From: an uncultured Candidatus Nemicrothrix sp.
Lineage (GTDB): Bacteria > Actinomycetota > Acidimicrobiia > Acidimicrobiales > MedAcidi-G1
DNA length: 55,605 nucleotides
NCBI GenBank assembly: GCA_913055915.1
Contig: CAJXKL010000015.1
Coordinates: 1-55,605, forward strand
Direction: 5' to 3'
Part shown: piece by piece, positions 35,289 to 44,219 of the stretch
Numbering within the stretch: position 1 is the first letter of the stretch
Layout: the number at the start of each line of letters is the position of its first letter
Notes under the pieces: model-generated
The model's database searches: none
What the model was told of the DNA's origin: nothing
The model's input: only the letters and a program-made list of their open reading frames with translations
Program-made: the position numbers and the translations under genes

Positions 35289-36071
35289 TCAGGTGCGCCA
35301 GGTGTTTCGGAGCGTTTCGAGCCCGCCATCAACCGAGATGGTTTGGCCGTTGACGAAGCGTGCCGCAGGTGAGGCCAGGAACACCGCCATGGCTGCGATG
35401 TCCTCGGCATCCACGAATGTCCGCATCGAGACCTGGTTCTCGTAGCCGGCCCTGATCTCGTCCCTGCTCGTGCCGGTGGCGGTGGCCTCTGCGGAGATGA
35501 CGCGGTCCATGCGGTCTCCGCCGACCGATCCCGGACAGATCGTGTTCACGCGGATGCCCAACTCGCCGAGTTCCATTGCAAGCGTCGCGCCCAGTCCTAC
35601 AGCCGCCCACTTCGAGGCCGCGTACGGTGACCTCATCGGGTAGCCAGTGATGCCTGCCGTCGACGAGGTGTTCAGGATCGAGCCACCACCTGCCCGTCGC
35701 AACAGGGGAACTGCACGCCTGCACATCAGGAACATGGACCGCACGTTGATCGCCATGGTCAGGTCCCAGTCACCCACGTCGAGATTTTCGATCGGGCCCG
35801 TGGGTCCTGCGATCCCGACGTTGTTGCACAACACATCGAGTCCACCGAGTTGTTCCTCGACCGCTTCGAAGAGTTCGTGAACGGACCCCTCGTCGGAGAC
35901 GTCCGTGGGCGTCATGGAAGCGCCATCGGGTGGCTGGCCGGCCAGATCGGCCACGTGGACAATTGCATCGTCGTCCAGGAATGCCTGGACCATGGCCCTT
36001 CCGATTCCTGAGGTTCCACCCGTCACGAGCACCCGCTGGGGGGAGTGACCTGAACTGGTGTTGTCGGGCAT
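35289..36071 (-). CDS. Short-chain dehydrogenase/reductase
   Basis: This 260-residue SDR has the classical elements: cofactor loop TGGTSGIGRAM, NNVGIAGP, catalytic Ser in LNTSSTAGI, YxxxK as YAASKWA, and NTICPGSVGGDRM after the active site. The Asp in HVADLAG suggests NAD preference. It is divergent from the dimethylglycine dehydrogenase-like gene; the shared 243-base gap holds an IclR-like site. The substrate is unknown; a hydroxylated quaternary amine (for example D-carnitine) or an aldehyde would fit. ATG 36071 has a GGGAGG ribosome site; GTG 36083 is an alternative. Confidence 0.88.
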   Translation of the reverse strand: MPDNTSSGHSPQRVLVTGGTSGIGRAMVQAFLDDDAIVHVADLAGQPPDGASMTPTDVSDEGSVHELFEAVEEQLGGLDVLCNNVGIAGPTGPIENLDVGDWDLTMAINVRSMFLMCRRAVPLLRRAGGGSILNTSSTAGITGYPMRSPYAASKWAAVGLGATLAMELGELGIRVNTICPGSVGGDRMDRVISAEATATGTSRDEIRAGYENQVSMRTFVDAEDIAAMAVFLASPAARFVNGQTISVDGGLETLRNTWRT

Positions 36072-36180
36072 GTGGCCTCCCACGGTCGGCTGGGTGCTGT
36101 GACCACCGTCAGGGTCGATCTGGCGGCAACCTAGTCGCGGCTCCAGCGGCCACAGCGCCCTTCAGCCTGGAGAAGATCTC

Positions 36181-36196
36181 TTCCCACTTCGTGGAA
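36181..36196. promoter_or_regulatory. Candidate IclR operator between the SDR and dimethylglycine dehydrogenase genes
   Basis: TTCCCAC-TTC-GTGGAA is a near-palindrome sharing the TTCCCAC arm with operator 2 at 33565 and, when reversed, 14 of 16 positions with the site at 27150. It lies 40 bases upstream of a TTGACA hexamer (36236-36241) that may be a -35 element for the plus-strand gene; no clear -10 was seen. Confidence 0.5.
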
Positions 36197-36326
36197 ATAC
36201 CATGCCGAAAACAGGTAGCCTCCCGATCCAACGCGTTGACATCGCTTCAGGTGACGGTGCCGATGGTGTCAACCACACGCCCGGGGCCGCCCAGACCGGC
36301 CGACCTCCGCTGCGAAGGAGCACACA

Positions 36327-38858
36327 ATGAGTGAATTCCCGAACCGCGCCAACGTCGTCGTGATCGGCGCAGGCATCGTCGGAAGTTGTCTGGTTGGGCA
36401 CCTCGCCCGCCTGGGGTGGACCGACATTGTCCTCGTGGACAAGGGGCCCCTGCCCAATCCGGGTGGATCCACCGGCCATGCATCCAACTTCATCTTCCCC
36501 GTCGACCACAACAAGGAAATGGCTCTCCTCGGTGAGCAGAGCGCCAACCAGTTCCGCGACATGGATCTCTCGGTCGACCCCGGCGGAATCGAGGTTGCCC
36601 GCAGCGAGGAGCGAATGGAGGAGCTGAGGCGACGTATGACCTCTGCCAAGGCATGGGGGATTGAGGCGTACCTGCTGTCACCCGCAGGGGTGAGGGATTT
36701 GGTCCCGTTCATCAACGACGACGTCATCCTGGGTGGCTTCTACTGCCCGACTGTCTCGGTTGTCGACTCGCTCGAGACCGGAACCACCATGCGCAGGGAG
36801 GCAATCGAGACCGCCGGATGCCAGGTCTTTGCCAACACCGAGGTACTCGACATCGAGACCGTCGAGGGCGACGGTGGGGTGACGGCAGTGAGTGCCGTCG
36901 TCACCGACAAGGGCACCATCTCCACCGAGTATGTCGTGATCGCCTGCGGGGTCTGGTCAAACCGCCTCGCCAACATGGCCGGGGCCACGATTCCGCTGGT
37001 ACCGACAGTCCACCAGATGGCCGATGTCGGGCCCATCGACATCCTGGCCGAGACCAATAACGAGATCGGCTACCCGGTCGTTCGCGACATGGACTCCTTT
37101 TGCTACGAGCGCCAGTCGGCCGGTTCCATGGAGGTCGGCTCATACGGGCACCGTGCGATCCTGCACCACCCCGACGAGATCCCCTCAAACGAGGAGGCCG
37201 CCCTCTCACCCACCGAAATGCCCTTCACTCCCGATGACTTCGACGAGCAGATGGAACAGGCCATCGAGCTGATGGACATGCTGGGCGAGGCCGAGATCAG
37301 GTACGCCATCAACGGGCTCCTATCGCTGACACCCGACGGCATGCCCTGCCTCGGCGAGACCACTGAGGTACGCAACCTCTGGTCGGCCGCTGCAGTCTGG
37401 GTCAAGGAGGGCCCGGGCATGGCCCAGGTCGTCGCCGAGTGGATGACCTACGGCTACCCGCGTGTCATCGACGCCCACGGTGCCGACATCTCCCGCTTCT
37501 ACGACGGTGAGCGCAGCGACGAGCACATATGGTCTCGCGCCGACGAGAGCTTCATCAAGACATACGGCATCGTCCACCCCCAGGAACAGTGGGGCGGGCG
37601 TCGCAACATCGAGGTGGGCCCCTACTTCTCCCGACAGCAGGACCTGGACGCCATGTTCTTCCAGGCTCGCACCTGGGAGCGGCCACAGTGGTTCGGCTCC
37701 AACGCCGATCTGGTCGAGCGCTACGGCCTCGAGGAACGACCGGTGGAATGGGACAACCGGTGGTGGAGCCCGATAACGGTCGGCGAACACCTCAACCTCC
37801 GGGAGAACTGCGGCCTCGTCGACCTCAGTGCCTTCCAGGTCTATGAACTGGAAGGACCCGGAGCAGTGGCCTTCGCCGACAGGCTGGCGGTCAACAAGGT
37901 CGATGTGGCTGTGGGGCGCTCCATCTACACCCCGTGGCTGACCGCCGACGGGGGCTTCCACTCCGACCTCACCATGATGCGCATGGGCGTGGACAGGGTC
38001 CGAATCGTCACCGGTGTCTTTGACGGCGGGCGCGACGAATTCTGGGTTAGGAAGCACATGCCCACCGACGGCTCGGTGACCTTTCACAACATCACGAAGC
38101 AGGTCACCACCCTCGGCCTGTGGGGCCCCAATGCCCCCGCCGTTCTGGGCCAACTGACAGACCAGGACCTCAGCCAGAACGGCTCGTCGTACGGAAGCAT
38201 TGTTCCGATCCAACTCGACTGTGGTGGTAACAGAATCGACGTATCACTGTTCCGCATCTCCTATGTGGGTGATACCGGCTGGGAGGTCTACACCGACTGG
38301 GACAACGGGCCGGCCCTGTGGGACGCCGTCATGGCTGTCGGTGCAGACCTCGGGATCAGGCCTACCGGTGGTGGTGTGTACGGATCCTCCGGCCGCCTCG
38401 AAAAGGGCTACCGCCTTATGGGCGCCGAACTGGAGAGCGAGTACAACCCGCTCGAGGCCGGCCTCGCCCGACCAAAGGTCAAGGCCGCCGACTTCATCGG
38501 TAAGGAGGCCTACCTGGCTGCCCGTGAGAAGGGCGAGCCAGAGGCCCTCATGACCGTCCTGACAGTCGAGGACCAGACGGACAGCCATGGCCGACGACGC
38601 TTCATGCAGGGTGGGAACGAACCCATCCTGACCCCCGACGGCAACCGCATAGTCGACTCCCACGGCCGCGCCAGCCGTGTCACCTCGGCAGGGTTCGGCC
38701 CGTCGGTCGGAAAGCACCTTCTGATGGCCTACCTGCCACGCGAGTTGGCCATACCCGGTACGGACCTGCAGGTCATGTATATGAACGACCTGTTCCCGGT
38801 GACCGTTGCCGCGACCGGGGCGGTTTTTGACGCCGACGACACCCGGATGAAGTCGTAG
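36327..38858 (+). CDS. Dimethylglycine/sarcosine dehydrogenase-like FAD and GcvT-domain protein
   Basis: This 843-residue protein has an N-terminal DAO-type FAD domain (NVVVIGAGIVGSCLVGHL, residues 8-27; GGSTGHASNF near the covalent-flavin position), a linking domain near residues 370-430, and a C-terminal GcvT folate domain (RENCGLVDLSAFQVYELEGP, then GWEVYTDW and LEKGYRLMGAEL). This is the architecture of dimethylglycine dehydrogenase and sarcosine dehydrogenase, which oxidise N-methyl groups and capture them as methylene-THF. The ETF genes follow directly, giving its electron acceptor. It would take over dimethylglycine made by the corrinoid route. GAAGGAG precedes the ATG. Confidence 0.9.
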   Translation: MSEFPNRANVVVIGAGIVGSCLVGHLARLGWTDIVLVDKGPLPNPGGSTGHASNFIFPVDHNKEMALLGEQSANQFRDMDLSVDPGGIEVARSEERMEELRRRMTSAKAWGIEAYLLSPAGVRDLVPFINDDVILGGFYCPTVSVVDSLETGTTMRREAIETAGCQVFANTEVLDIETVEGDGGVTAVSAVVTDKGTISTEYVVIACGVWSNRLANMAGATIPLVPTVHQMADVGPIDILAETNNEIGYPVVRDMDSFCYERQSAGSMEVGSYGHRAILHHPDEIPSNEEAALSPTEMPFTPDDFDEQMEQAIELMDMLGEAEIRYAINGLLSLTPDGMPCLGETTEVRNLWSAAAVWVKEGPGMAQVVAEWMTYGYPRVIDAHGADISRFYDGERSDEHIWSRADESFIKTYGIVHPQEQWGGRRNIEVGPYFSRQQDLDAMFFQARTWERPQWFGSNADLVERYGLEERPVEWDNRWWSPITVGEHLNLRENCGLVDLSAFQVYELEGPGAVAFADRLAVNKVDVAVGRSIYTPWLTADGGFHSDLTMMRMGVDRVRIVTGVFDGGRDEFWVRKHMPTDGSVTFHNITKQVTTLGLWGPNAPAVLGQLTDQDLSQNGSSYGSIVPIQLDCGGNRIDVSLFRISYVGDTGWEVYTDWDNGPALWDAVMAVGADLGIRPTGGGVYGSSGRLEKGYRLMGAELESEYNPLEAGLARPKVKAADFIGKEAYLAAREKGEPEALMTVLTVEDQTDSHGRRRFMQGGNEPILTPDGNRIVDSHGRASRVTSAGFGPSVGKHLLMAYLPRELAIPGTDLQVMYMNDLFPVTVAATGAVFDADDTRMKS

Positions 38859-38866
38859 CAACGACC

Positions 38867-39634
38867 ATGCGGATACTTGTCTGCGTAAAGCGGGTTCCAG
38901 CTCCTGGATCCCGAATCAACGTCACGCCTGATGGCCATGCCGTCGACACGGCCCATCTCGGGTTCACCACCAGCCCCCATGAGGAATGCGCGGTCGAGGA
39001 GGCCGTGCAGATCGCCGAGGAGCACGATGGCGAGGTGACGGTCCTCACGCTGGGACCGCCCGAGGCCGAGGAGCAATTGCGCTACGCGGCCAGCGTCGGT
39101 GCACACAATCTGGTTCTCATACCGATCAGCGAGGTCGACTGGGACCCACAGCGGACTGCCTCGGCGCTGACTACGGCGATTATTGACCTCGAGTCGGCCG
39201 ACGGTCCGTTCGACCTGATCCTGTTCGGTAACGAGTCGGCTGACGCCGGTGGATTCCAGGTGGGTATCCGGGTGGCCTACGCCCTCGGCCGGCCGGTCGT
39301 CAACGGGATCAAGGGCATCGACGTGGCCAACGGAACGGCCAGTGCCAGACGTGAGATCGACGGCGGGTTCGAGGTCTACGTGGTTCCGGTGCCAGCGGTG
39401 ATGGGGATCAAGGAGGGCATCAACCTCCCGAGGTACCCGACAATGAAGGGCCGCCTGGCATCAAAGAAGGCCGAGGTCCACTCGGCAGTAGTCGAGGCGG
39501 CAGCCGGAGGCCAGGCAAGGGTCCGGTTGCACAGGCCTGTTGAACAGGTCAGCGAAACTGTGATCCTGGGCAACGGCCCTGAGGCCGCATCAGCCGTAGT
39601 TGACCTGCTCGAGGAACTCGGGGTGCTGTCATGA
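38867..39634 (+). CDS. etfB: Electron transfer flavoprotein subunit beta
   Basis: This 255-residue protein has the ETF-beta fold: ILVCVKRVPAPGSRINV at the N-terminus, AVEEAVQIAEEHDGEVTVLTLGP, and the late VYVVPVPAVMGIKEGINLPRYPTMKGR split across the ETF signature region. It accepts electrons from flavin dehydrogenases together with the alpha subunit encoded next (ATGA overlap). It begins eight bases after the dimethylglycine dehydrogenase-like gene, so it probably serves that enzyme and perhaps the acyl-CoA dehydrogenase encoded downstream. Confidence 0.92.
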   Translation: MRILVCVKRVPAPGSRINVTPDGHAVDTAHLGFTTSPHEECAVEEAVQIAEEHDGEVTVLTLGPPEAEEQLRYAASVGAHNLVLIPISEVDWDPQRTASALTTAIIDLESADGPFDLILFGNESADAGGFQVGIRVAYALGRPVVNGIKGIDVANGTASARREIDGGFEVYVVPVPAVMGIKEGINLPRYPTMKGRLASKKAEVHSAVVEAAAGGQARVRLHRPVEQVSETVILGNGPEAASAVVDLLEELGVLS

Positions 39635-40602
39635 CCCTCCTCATCCTCTGCGACCACGATCGCGGCACACTGGCCGAGGCGTCCCTCGAGGCGCTCACCT
39701 TCGGGAGGGACCTCGCCCAGCGGGCCGGGCTCTCCTGCGAGGCGGTGCTGATAGGAGAGGACGCAGAGTCGGCGGCCGGTCCGCTTGCAGCCCATGGTGC
39801 CGTACAGGTCCACCTTGCCAGCCATGTTCTGCTGACCGACTACGGCCCCGAGGCGTGGGGCGAGACCCTCACCCAGTTGACGCGCTCAACCGGGGCCACA
39901 GCGGTAATGGCATGCGGGACCGATCGCGGCAACGAGGTGATTGCGCATGTGGCGGCCAGGCTCGATGAACCCTTCGTGGCTAACTGCACCAATATCACCC
40001 CCGGCGACACCTGGACGATGACACGCGTGCAGTGGGGTGGCTCGCTTCTCGAGGATGCAACCCTGGATGCCGGCCACAGGCTTGTGACGGTTGCCCATCA
40101 CGCGGTGGAGGCGACACCGACCGAGACACCGGCTGACGGTGCACTTGTTCAGTTCACCCCGGACCTGGTTGCCGAGGCGGCCCGAACGGTCGTCAAGGAC
40201 CGGGTGGTCCTGACACAGGGCATCACGCTTGCAACATCACCTGTGGTCGTGGGTGGCGGCAGGGGGGTCGGGTCAGAGGACGGATTCGCCCAGCTGGAGG
40301 ACCTTGCTGGAGCCCTCGGCGGCGTTGTCGGCTGTTCGCGTGCTGTGACGAACAACGGATGGCGACCACACAGCGACCAGGTCGGACAGACCGGAACCCG
40401 CATCGCCCCCGACATCTACATTGCGGCGGGCATCTCGGGTGCCATCCAGCACTGGGTAGGTGCGATGGCCGCAAAGAACATCCTGGCCGTCAACACCGAC
40501 GGAGAGGCCAACATGGTGGCGAAGGCCGGGTACGCGGTGATTGGTGACCTCCACAAGGTCCTCCCCGCGATTACCGAGGAGATCGTCCTCCGGAGGGGTT
40601 AG
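39631..40602 (+). CDS. etfA: Electron transfer flavoprotein subunit alpha
   Basis: This 323-residue protein carries the ETF-alpha FAD-binding C-terminal domain: VVVGGGRGVGSEDGF, SRAVTNNGWRPHSDQVGQTG, then APDIYIAAGISGAIQH and VNTDGEANMVAKAGYAVIGD. The N-terminal domain is the nucleotide-binding-like ETF fold. It is translationally coupled to etfB. ETF:quinone oxidoreductase, the usual next carrier, is not in the window. The downstream neighbour is convergent, with one base between stops. Confidence 0.93.
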   Translation: MTLLILCDHDRGTLAEASLEALTFGRDLAQRAGLSCEAVLIGEDAESAAGPLAAHGAVQVHLASHVLLTDYGPEAWGETLTQLTRSTGATAVMACGTDRGNEVIAHVAARLDEPFVANCTNITPGDTWTMTRVQWGGSLLEDATLDAGHRLVTVAHHAVEATPTETPADGALVQFTPDLVAEAARTVVKDRVVLTQGITLATSPVVVGGGRGVGSEDGFAQLEDLAGALGGVVGCSRAVTNNGWRPHSDQVGQTGTRIAPDIYIAAGISGAIQHWVGAMAAKNILAVNTDGEANMVAKAGYAVIGDLHKVLPAITEEIVLRRG

Positions 40603-40603
40603 G

Positions 40604-41890
40604 TCACAGGTCAGCGTTGTCATCCGGTAGGAGGTCATCGCGGTCGTGCCCTTCCCTTGCCAGACGCCTGACGAACACTCCGGACCTGGGCTTGGGCTCG
40701 AAGTACGAGGACTTTGGAGGCATCCGCTCGTCGGCGTCTGCAACCGCCATCAACTCGTCGACTGACGTGGCATGGAGGATGAAGCCGATGTAGTGGTTGT
40801 CGTCGCAACGCTGGACCAGGGTGTCGAGGCCGAGGGGGTCGGGCACGTAGGAGATGTTCGGGTCGCTCCCGGCATCAGCAATGCCGAACACGGGTGTCAA
40901 CACCGAGTCCTGGAGTCGGGAGACGTCGAGCAGGTCGACCGGGCGCCTGCCGGACGCCTCCGGGAGCACCAGCGAGTACCAGAAGCCGTCCATGTAGACG
41001 CCAACCGTTCCCGGGACGGTTGGGCGTGCCGAACCGGCATCTTCTTCGGGAAGTATCCGACCGACCTCCGACAGGGCTTCGAGCAGCTCATCTGTCGTTC
41101 GATGGCTCTGGTCGGCGACCACGCGGTGGAACGGAAGGACCAGCATCTCGGAATCAGGGAACAGCACCGCCTGGGTCCAGCCCAGTGGACCGTCGGGATC
41201 AGAGGAACGGGACCGGGCCGTTGCCGCTGCAGCGAGGCGGTGGTGGCCGTCGGTCACGTAGAGGGTGCGGTCCCCCAGAAGGTCGATCAGCATGTCGGCG
41301 TCGCTGCCGGTGACGGCCCAGACAGCCTGGCTGACGCCGTCGTCGTTGGTCTCCAGGTCGGGGGTCACACGGCAGAGCCGTGCCACCTCTGCGGCCAACT
41401 CGCCGCTGCTGCGAAATGTCAGGGAGACGGGACTTGACGAGGCTCCGACCGTAGTGAGGTGCATGGCAAGGAGGTCGGTGCGACCCGGCCGGACTGCCTC
41501 GTGGCGCAGGATCCGGCGGTCGCTCTCCTCTGTAACGGGGACGAGGCCCATTATCCCTGTCTGCACGTGTCGGCTACCGGGCCCGTTCTCGGGTCGGTCT
41601 ACCCCGAGGCGGTAGAGGAAGAGCGTCGGTTCGTCGTGTTGCACGTATGCGTCCACGTCGTAGAGCTGCTGCATGGCGGCGCTGCATCCGTTCAACAGGC
41701 CCTCAACGTCGTAACGTCGCTCCGGGGCTACGTCCTCCTGGGAGCGGGTCACGTGCAGGAAGCTGAACTGGTTGACGGCTGCGATTGCGGCACGCTCAGC
41801 AGACGAGTAGGCGTCGTAGGGACCGGTGGTCACCCTCTCGACCCACTCTGGTCGGATGACGAGGCCCGGGAGCGGGCGAAGGAGGGTCAT
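40604..41890 (-). CDS. DUF1015 family protein
   Basis: This 428-residue protein matches DUF1015: an N-terminal RPLPGLVIRPEW, PYDAYSSAERAAI and FLHVTRSQED, and a central YVTDGHHRLAAA that resembles ParB/sulfiredoxin-type nucleotide sites. Members are often found beside serine biosynthesis genes, and here the start overlaps the stop of a serA-like gene (ATGA). The biochemical role is unproven; a serine kinase-like activity has been suggested for relatives with the DGHHR motif. Coupled expression with serA is the firm observation. Confidence 0.85.
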   Translation of the reverse strand: MTLLRPLPGLVIRPEWVERVTTGPYDAYSSAERAAIAAVNQFSFLHVTRSQEDVAPERRYDVEGLLNGCSAAMQQLYDVDAYVQHDEPTLFLYRLGVDRPENGPGSRHVQTGIMGLVPVTEESDRRILRHEAVRPGRTDLLAMHLTTVGASSSPVSLTFRSSGELAAEVARLCRVTPDLETNDDGVSQAVWAVTGSDADMLIDLLGDRTLYVTDGHHRLAAAATARSRSSDPDGPLGWTQAVLFPDSEMLVLPFHRVVADQSHRTTDELLEALSEVGRILPEEDAGSARPTVPGTVGVYMDGFWYSLVLPEASGRRPVDLLDVSRLQDSVLTPVFGIADAGSDPNISYVPDPLGLDTLVQRCDDNHYIGFILHATSVDELMAVADADERMPPKSSYFEPKPRSGVFVRRLAREGHDRDDLLPDDNADL

Positions 41891-43098
41891 CGGTCGTGGT
41901 GGGTCACCCTGACCCGGATCACGTGCTCAAGACAGGCGAGCCTGTCGGTAAGCGATTCGGGGACCTCCCCGGATACATCAATTACGGCAACTGCTGCGGT
42001 TTCGCCCTCGAACACCTTGTTCTGCATCGTCTGGACGTTTATCTCCGACCTCCGCAGATGTTCGAAGACGGCGGCCAGAACCCCGACCCGGTCGTAGTGC
42101 CTGATGGTGATGGTCGATGTGCCGAGGCGGGTGTGGACAACGTTCACACAGTTCAACAGGTCGCCGCTCCGGTAGCCCTCGATCACCTCGATGGTTCCCG
42201 CGGATGTGGCGTCCTGGGCCTGCTGGGTGGAGGCTCCAACATGGTGGGTTCCCACGACGTTCGGGTTGGACGCCAGCCGCGAGGAGAACTCACCCGTTCC
42301 CTGGTCGGGCTCGCCGCAGAACACGTCCAGCCCGGGCCTGATGCCCTTCTCCTCGATGGCAGCGAGCAGGGCGTCTTCGTCCACGACCTGGCCTCGGCTT
42401 GTGTTCAAGAGGATCGCTCCGGGTCGCATCCTGTCGAGGAATGCGGCGTCGACGAGGCCCTCTGTACCGAGCCCGCCCGGGACGTGGACGGAGACTATGT
42501 CGGACCTACCGAGCAGGTCTTCGAGGCTGTTGACCAGCCTGATTCCTGTGGACCTGATCCGGGCCTCGGTGTCGGGATCGCGGTCGGTCTTTCGGATGGC
42601 GACAACGGATATCCCGAAGCACCTGGCCCGTTCGGCGACAGCCAGGCCAATCTCGCCCACACCGATGATGCCCATCGTTCTTCCAAGGAGGCCGTCGGCG
42701 CTGCTGTACGTCTTCTTGTTCCAGAGACCGTTTCGTAGGTCGCTGGTTGCGTCGGCGATGTGGCGGTCGATTGCCAAGAGCAACCCGAGGGTTAGTTCGG
42801 CGACGGCGACGGCGCTGGTACCGGGGACGTTGCAGACGTAGACGCCGGCGTCAGCGGCCGCCTGACAGTCAATGGTGTTGGTGCCGGCACCGGACCTGAC
42901 CACAAGCCCCAGGCTCCGGGCCTGGTTGATCGTGTCTGCAGTCACCTCGGTACTGCGGACGACGAGCACATCGGCATCCTCGATTGCATCAGGGAGGTCG
43001 CTGCTGGCCAACTCGGGTCGGACGATGCAGTCGTCGCCCTGCTCGCGCAAACTGTCAACGAACGCCTCGGGTAGGGCGTCTGCAAAAAGGATCTTCAT
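41887..43098 (-). CDS. serA: D-3-phosphoglycerate dehydrogenase-like protein with ACT domain
   Basis: This protein of about 403 residues belongs to the D-2-hydroxyacid dehydrogenases. It has the NAD loop GIIGVGEIGLAVAERA (near residue 145), catalytic Arg in NTSRGQVVDE, and the Glu/His pair in GLDVFCGEPD and VVGTHHVGAS. The C-terminal 75 residues form an ACT domain (HYDRVGVLAAVFEHL), as in SerA proteins feedback-inhibited by serine. ATG 43098 is chosen, and the upstream extension is non-homologous. It could make serine from 3-phosphoglycerate, or act on hydroxypyruvate or glyoxylate. It is divergent from the carnitine operon. Confidence 0.88.
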   Translation of the reverse strand: MKILFADALPEAFVDSLREQGDDCIVRPELASSDLPDAIEDADVLVVRSTEVTADTINQARSLGLVVRSGAGTNTIDCQAAADAGVYVCNVPGTSAVAVAELTLGLLLAIDRHIADATSDLRNGLWNKKTYSSADGLLGRTMGIIGVGEIGLAVAERARCFGISVVAIRKTDRDPDTEARIRSTGIRLVNSLEDLLGRSDIVSVHVPGGLGTEGLVDAAFLDRMRPGAILLNTSRGQVVDEDALLAAIEEKGIRPGLDVFCGEPDQGTGEFSSRLASNPNVVGTHHVGASTQQAQDATSAGTIEVIEGYRSGDLLNCVNVVHTRLGTSTITIRHYDRVGVLAAVFEHLRRSEINVQTMQNKVFEGETAAVAVIDVSGEVPESLTDRLACLEHVIRVRVTHHDR

Positions 43099-43122
43099 GA
43101 CCTCTCCTTTGACACGCCGGCA

Positions 43123-43140
43123 CCGGCACGTGTGTGCGGG
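43123..43140. promoter_or_regulatory. Imperfect palindrome in the serA / carnitine operon divergent region
   Basis: CCGGCAC-GTGT-GTGCGGG has 7-base arms with one mismatch. It sits in the 161-base gap between the serA-like and BKACE start codons and differs from the IclR-like motif. It may bind another regulator; nothing else in this gap is convincing. Confidence 0.25.
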
Positions 43141-43259
43141 CGACGGGGTAGTCTCAGCGGACCAGAGTGGGTGCCAGCCTAGGCAGCACATCCTGTAAGC
43201 ACAATGTGGCGGTGCCCGAGCCCAGGGGGTGGGGTGCCACGACTGAAGCGGGGGTTGTA

Positions 43260-44156
43260 ATGAGCCGTCGGTACATGAACAGGAGCGTCATCGTCACCTG
43301 TGCCGTCACCGGTTCCGGTGACAGCACAGGCCGGAGCCCAGAGGTGCCGGTTACACCGGCCGAGGTTGCTGCTTCAGCGCTCAGCGCAGCGGCTGCCGGG
43401 GCGGCGATCGTGCACTGCCACGTTCGTGACCTGGAGACCGGTAAGGGCGCCCGGACCGTGGCCCTTTACGAAGAGGTCGTAGAGCGGATCAGGGCTGAGA
43501 ACACCGAGGTCATCGTGAACCTGACCGCCGGGATGGGTGGCGACCTAAACGTGGGTCCCGACGATGATCCAATGAACTGGCAGGCCGGAACCGACCTTGT
43601 CGGAGGCCTCGAGCGCCTGGCCCACGTAGAGGCCATCAGGCCCGACATCTGCTCAATGGACTGCGGGTCGCTCAACTTCGGTGACGACAACGAGGTCTAC
43701 GTGTCGACACCGGCGATGTTGCGGATCATGGCCGACAAGGTCAGGGAACTGGGTGTACGCCCCGAGCTGGAAATCTTCGACACCGGAAATCTCTGGTTCG
43801 CCGAGACGCTTATCGCCGAGGGCCTCGTCGATGCCCCCTACTGGCTTCAGTTGTGTCTCTCTATCCCGTACGGAACACCGATGGACGTGGGGATCCTCCA
43901 GGCCATGGTCCACCGCCTTCCGCCCGAGGCGGAGTTCACCTCGTTCGGCCTGGGTGCCATGCAAATGCCCATGGTCGCCCAGTCGGTGATGCTGGGTGGC
44001 CACGTGAGGGTCGGCCTCGAGGACAACCTCTACCTCGAGCGTGGGGTGCTGGCCACCAACGCGCAACTCGTCGAAAGAGCGGTCAGGATCGTCGAGTTGA
44101 TGGGGGCGGCGGTGCAGTCTCCCGCCGAGGCCCGCAAGACCCTGGGTCTGAGTTGA
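43260..44156 (+). CDS. Beta-keto acid cleavage enzyme (BKACE), probably 3-dehydrocarnitine:acetyl-CoA transferase
   Basis: This 298-residue DUF849 protein is a zinc TIM-barrel enzyme that cleaves a beta-keto acid with acetyl-CoA. The zinc ligands H52 and H54 lie in IVHCHVRD, with EIFDTGNLW and the late GHVRVGLEDNLYL block also present. In carnitine catabolism the enzyme converts 3-dehydrocarnitine and acetyl-CoA to betainyl-CoA and acetoacetate. The next gene, a carnitine dehydrogenase fused to a thioesterase, makes that assignment strong. ATG 43260 is used; ATG 43275 is an alternative. Confidence 0.9.
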   Translation: MSRRYMNRSVIVTCAVTGSGDSTGRSPEVPVTPAEVAASALSAAAAGAAIVHCHVRDLETGKGARTVALYEEVVERIRAENTEVIVNLTAGMGGDLNVGPDDDPMNWQAGTDLVGGLERLAHVEAIRPDICSMDCGSLNFGDDNEVYVSTPAMLRIMADKVRELGVRPELEIFDTGNLWFAETLIAEGLVDAPYWLQLCLSIPYGTPMDVGILQAMVHRLPPEAEFTSFGLGAMQMPMVAQSVMLGGHVRVGLEDNLYLERGVLATNAQLVERAVRIVELMGAAVQSPAEARKTLGLS

Positions 44157-44219
44157 CATGACGGGTCGTGCCGAAGGGTTTCGACCGTGGATCCGGTTGG
44201 GTCACCACCGAGGTGGTCT

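Noticed and set aside
43105-43140. Promoter based on TTGACA at 43109
   Set aside because: No acceptable -10 hexamer occurs 16-18 bases downstream.
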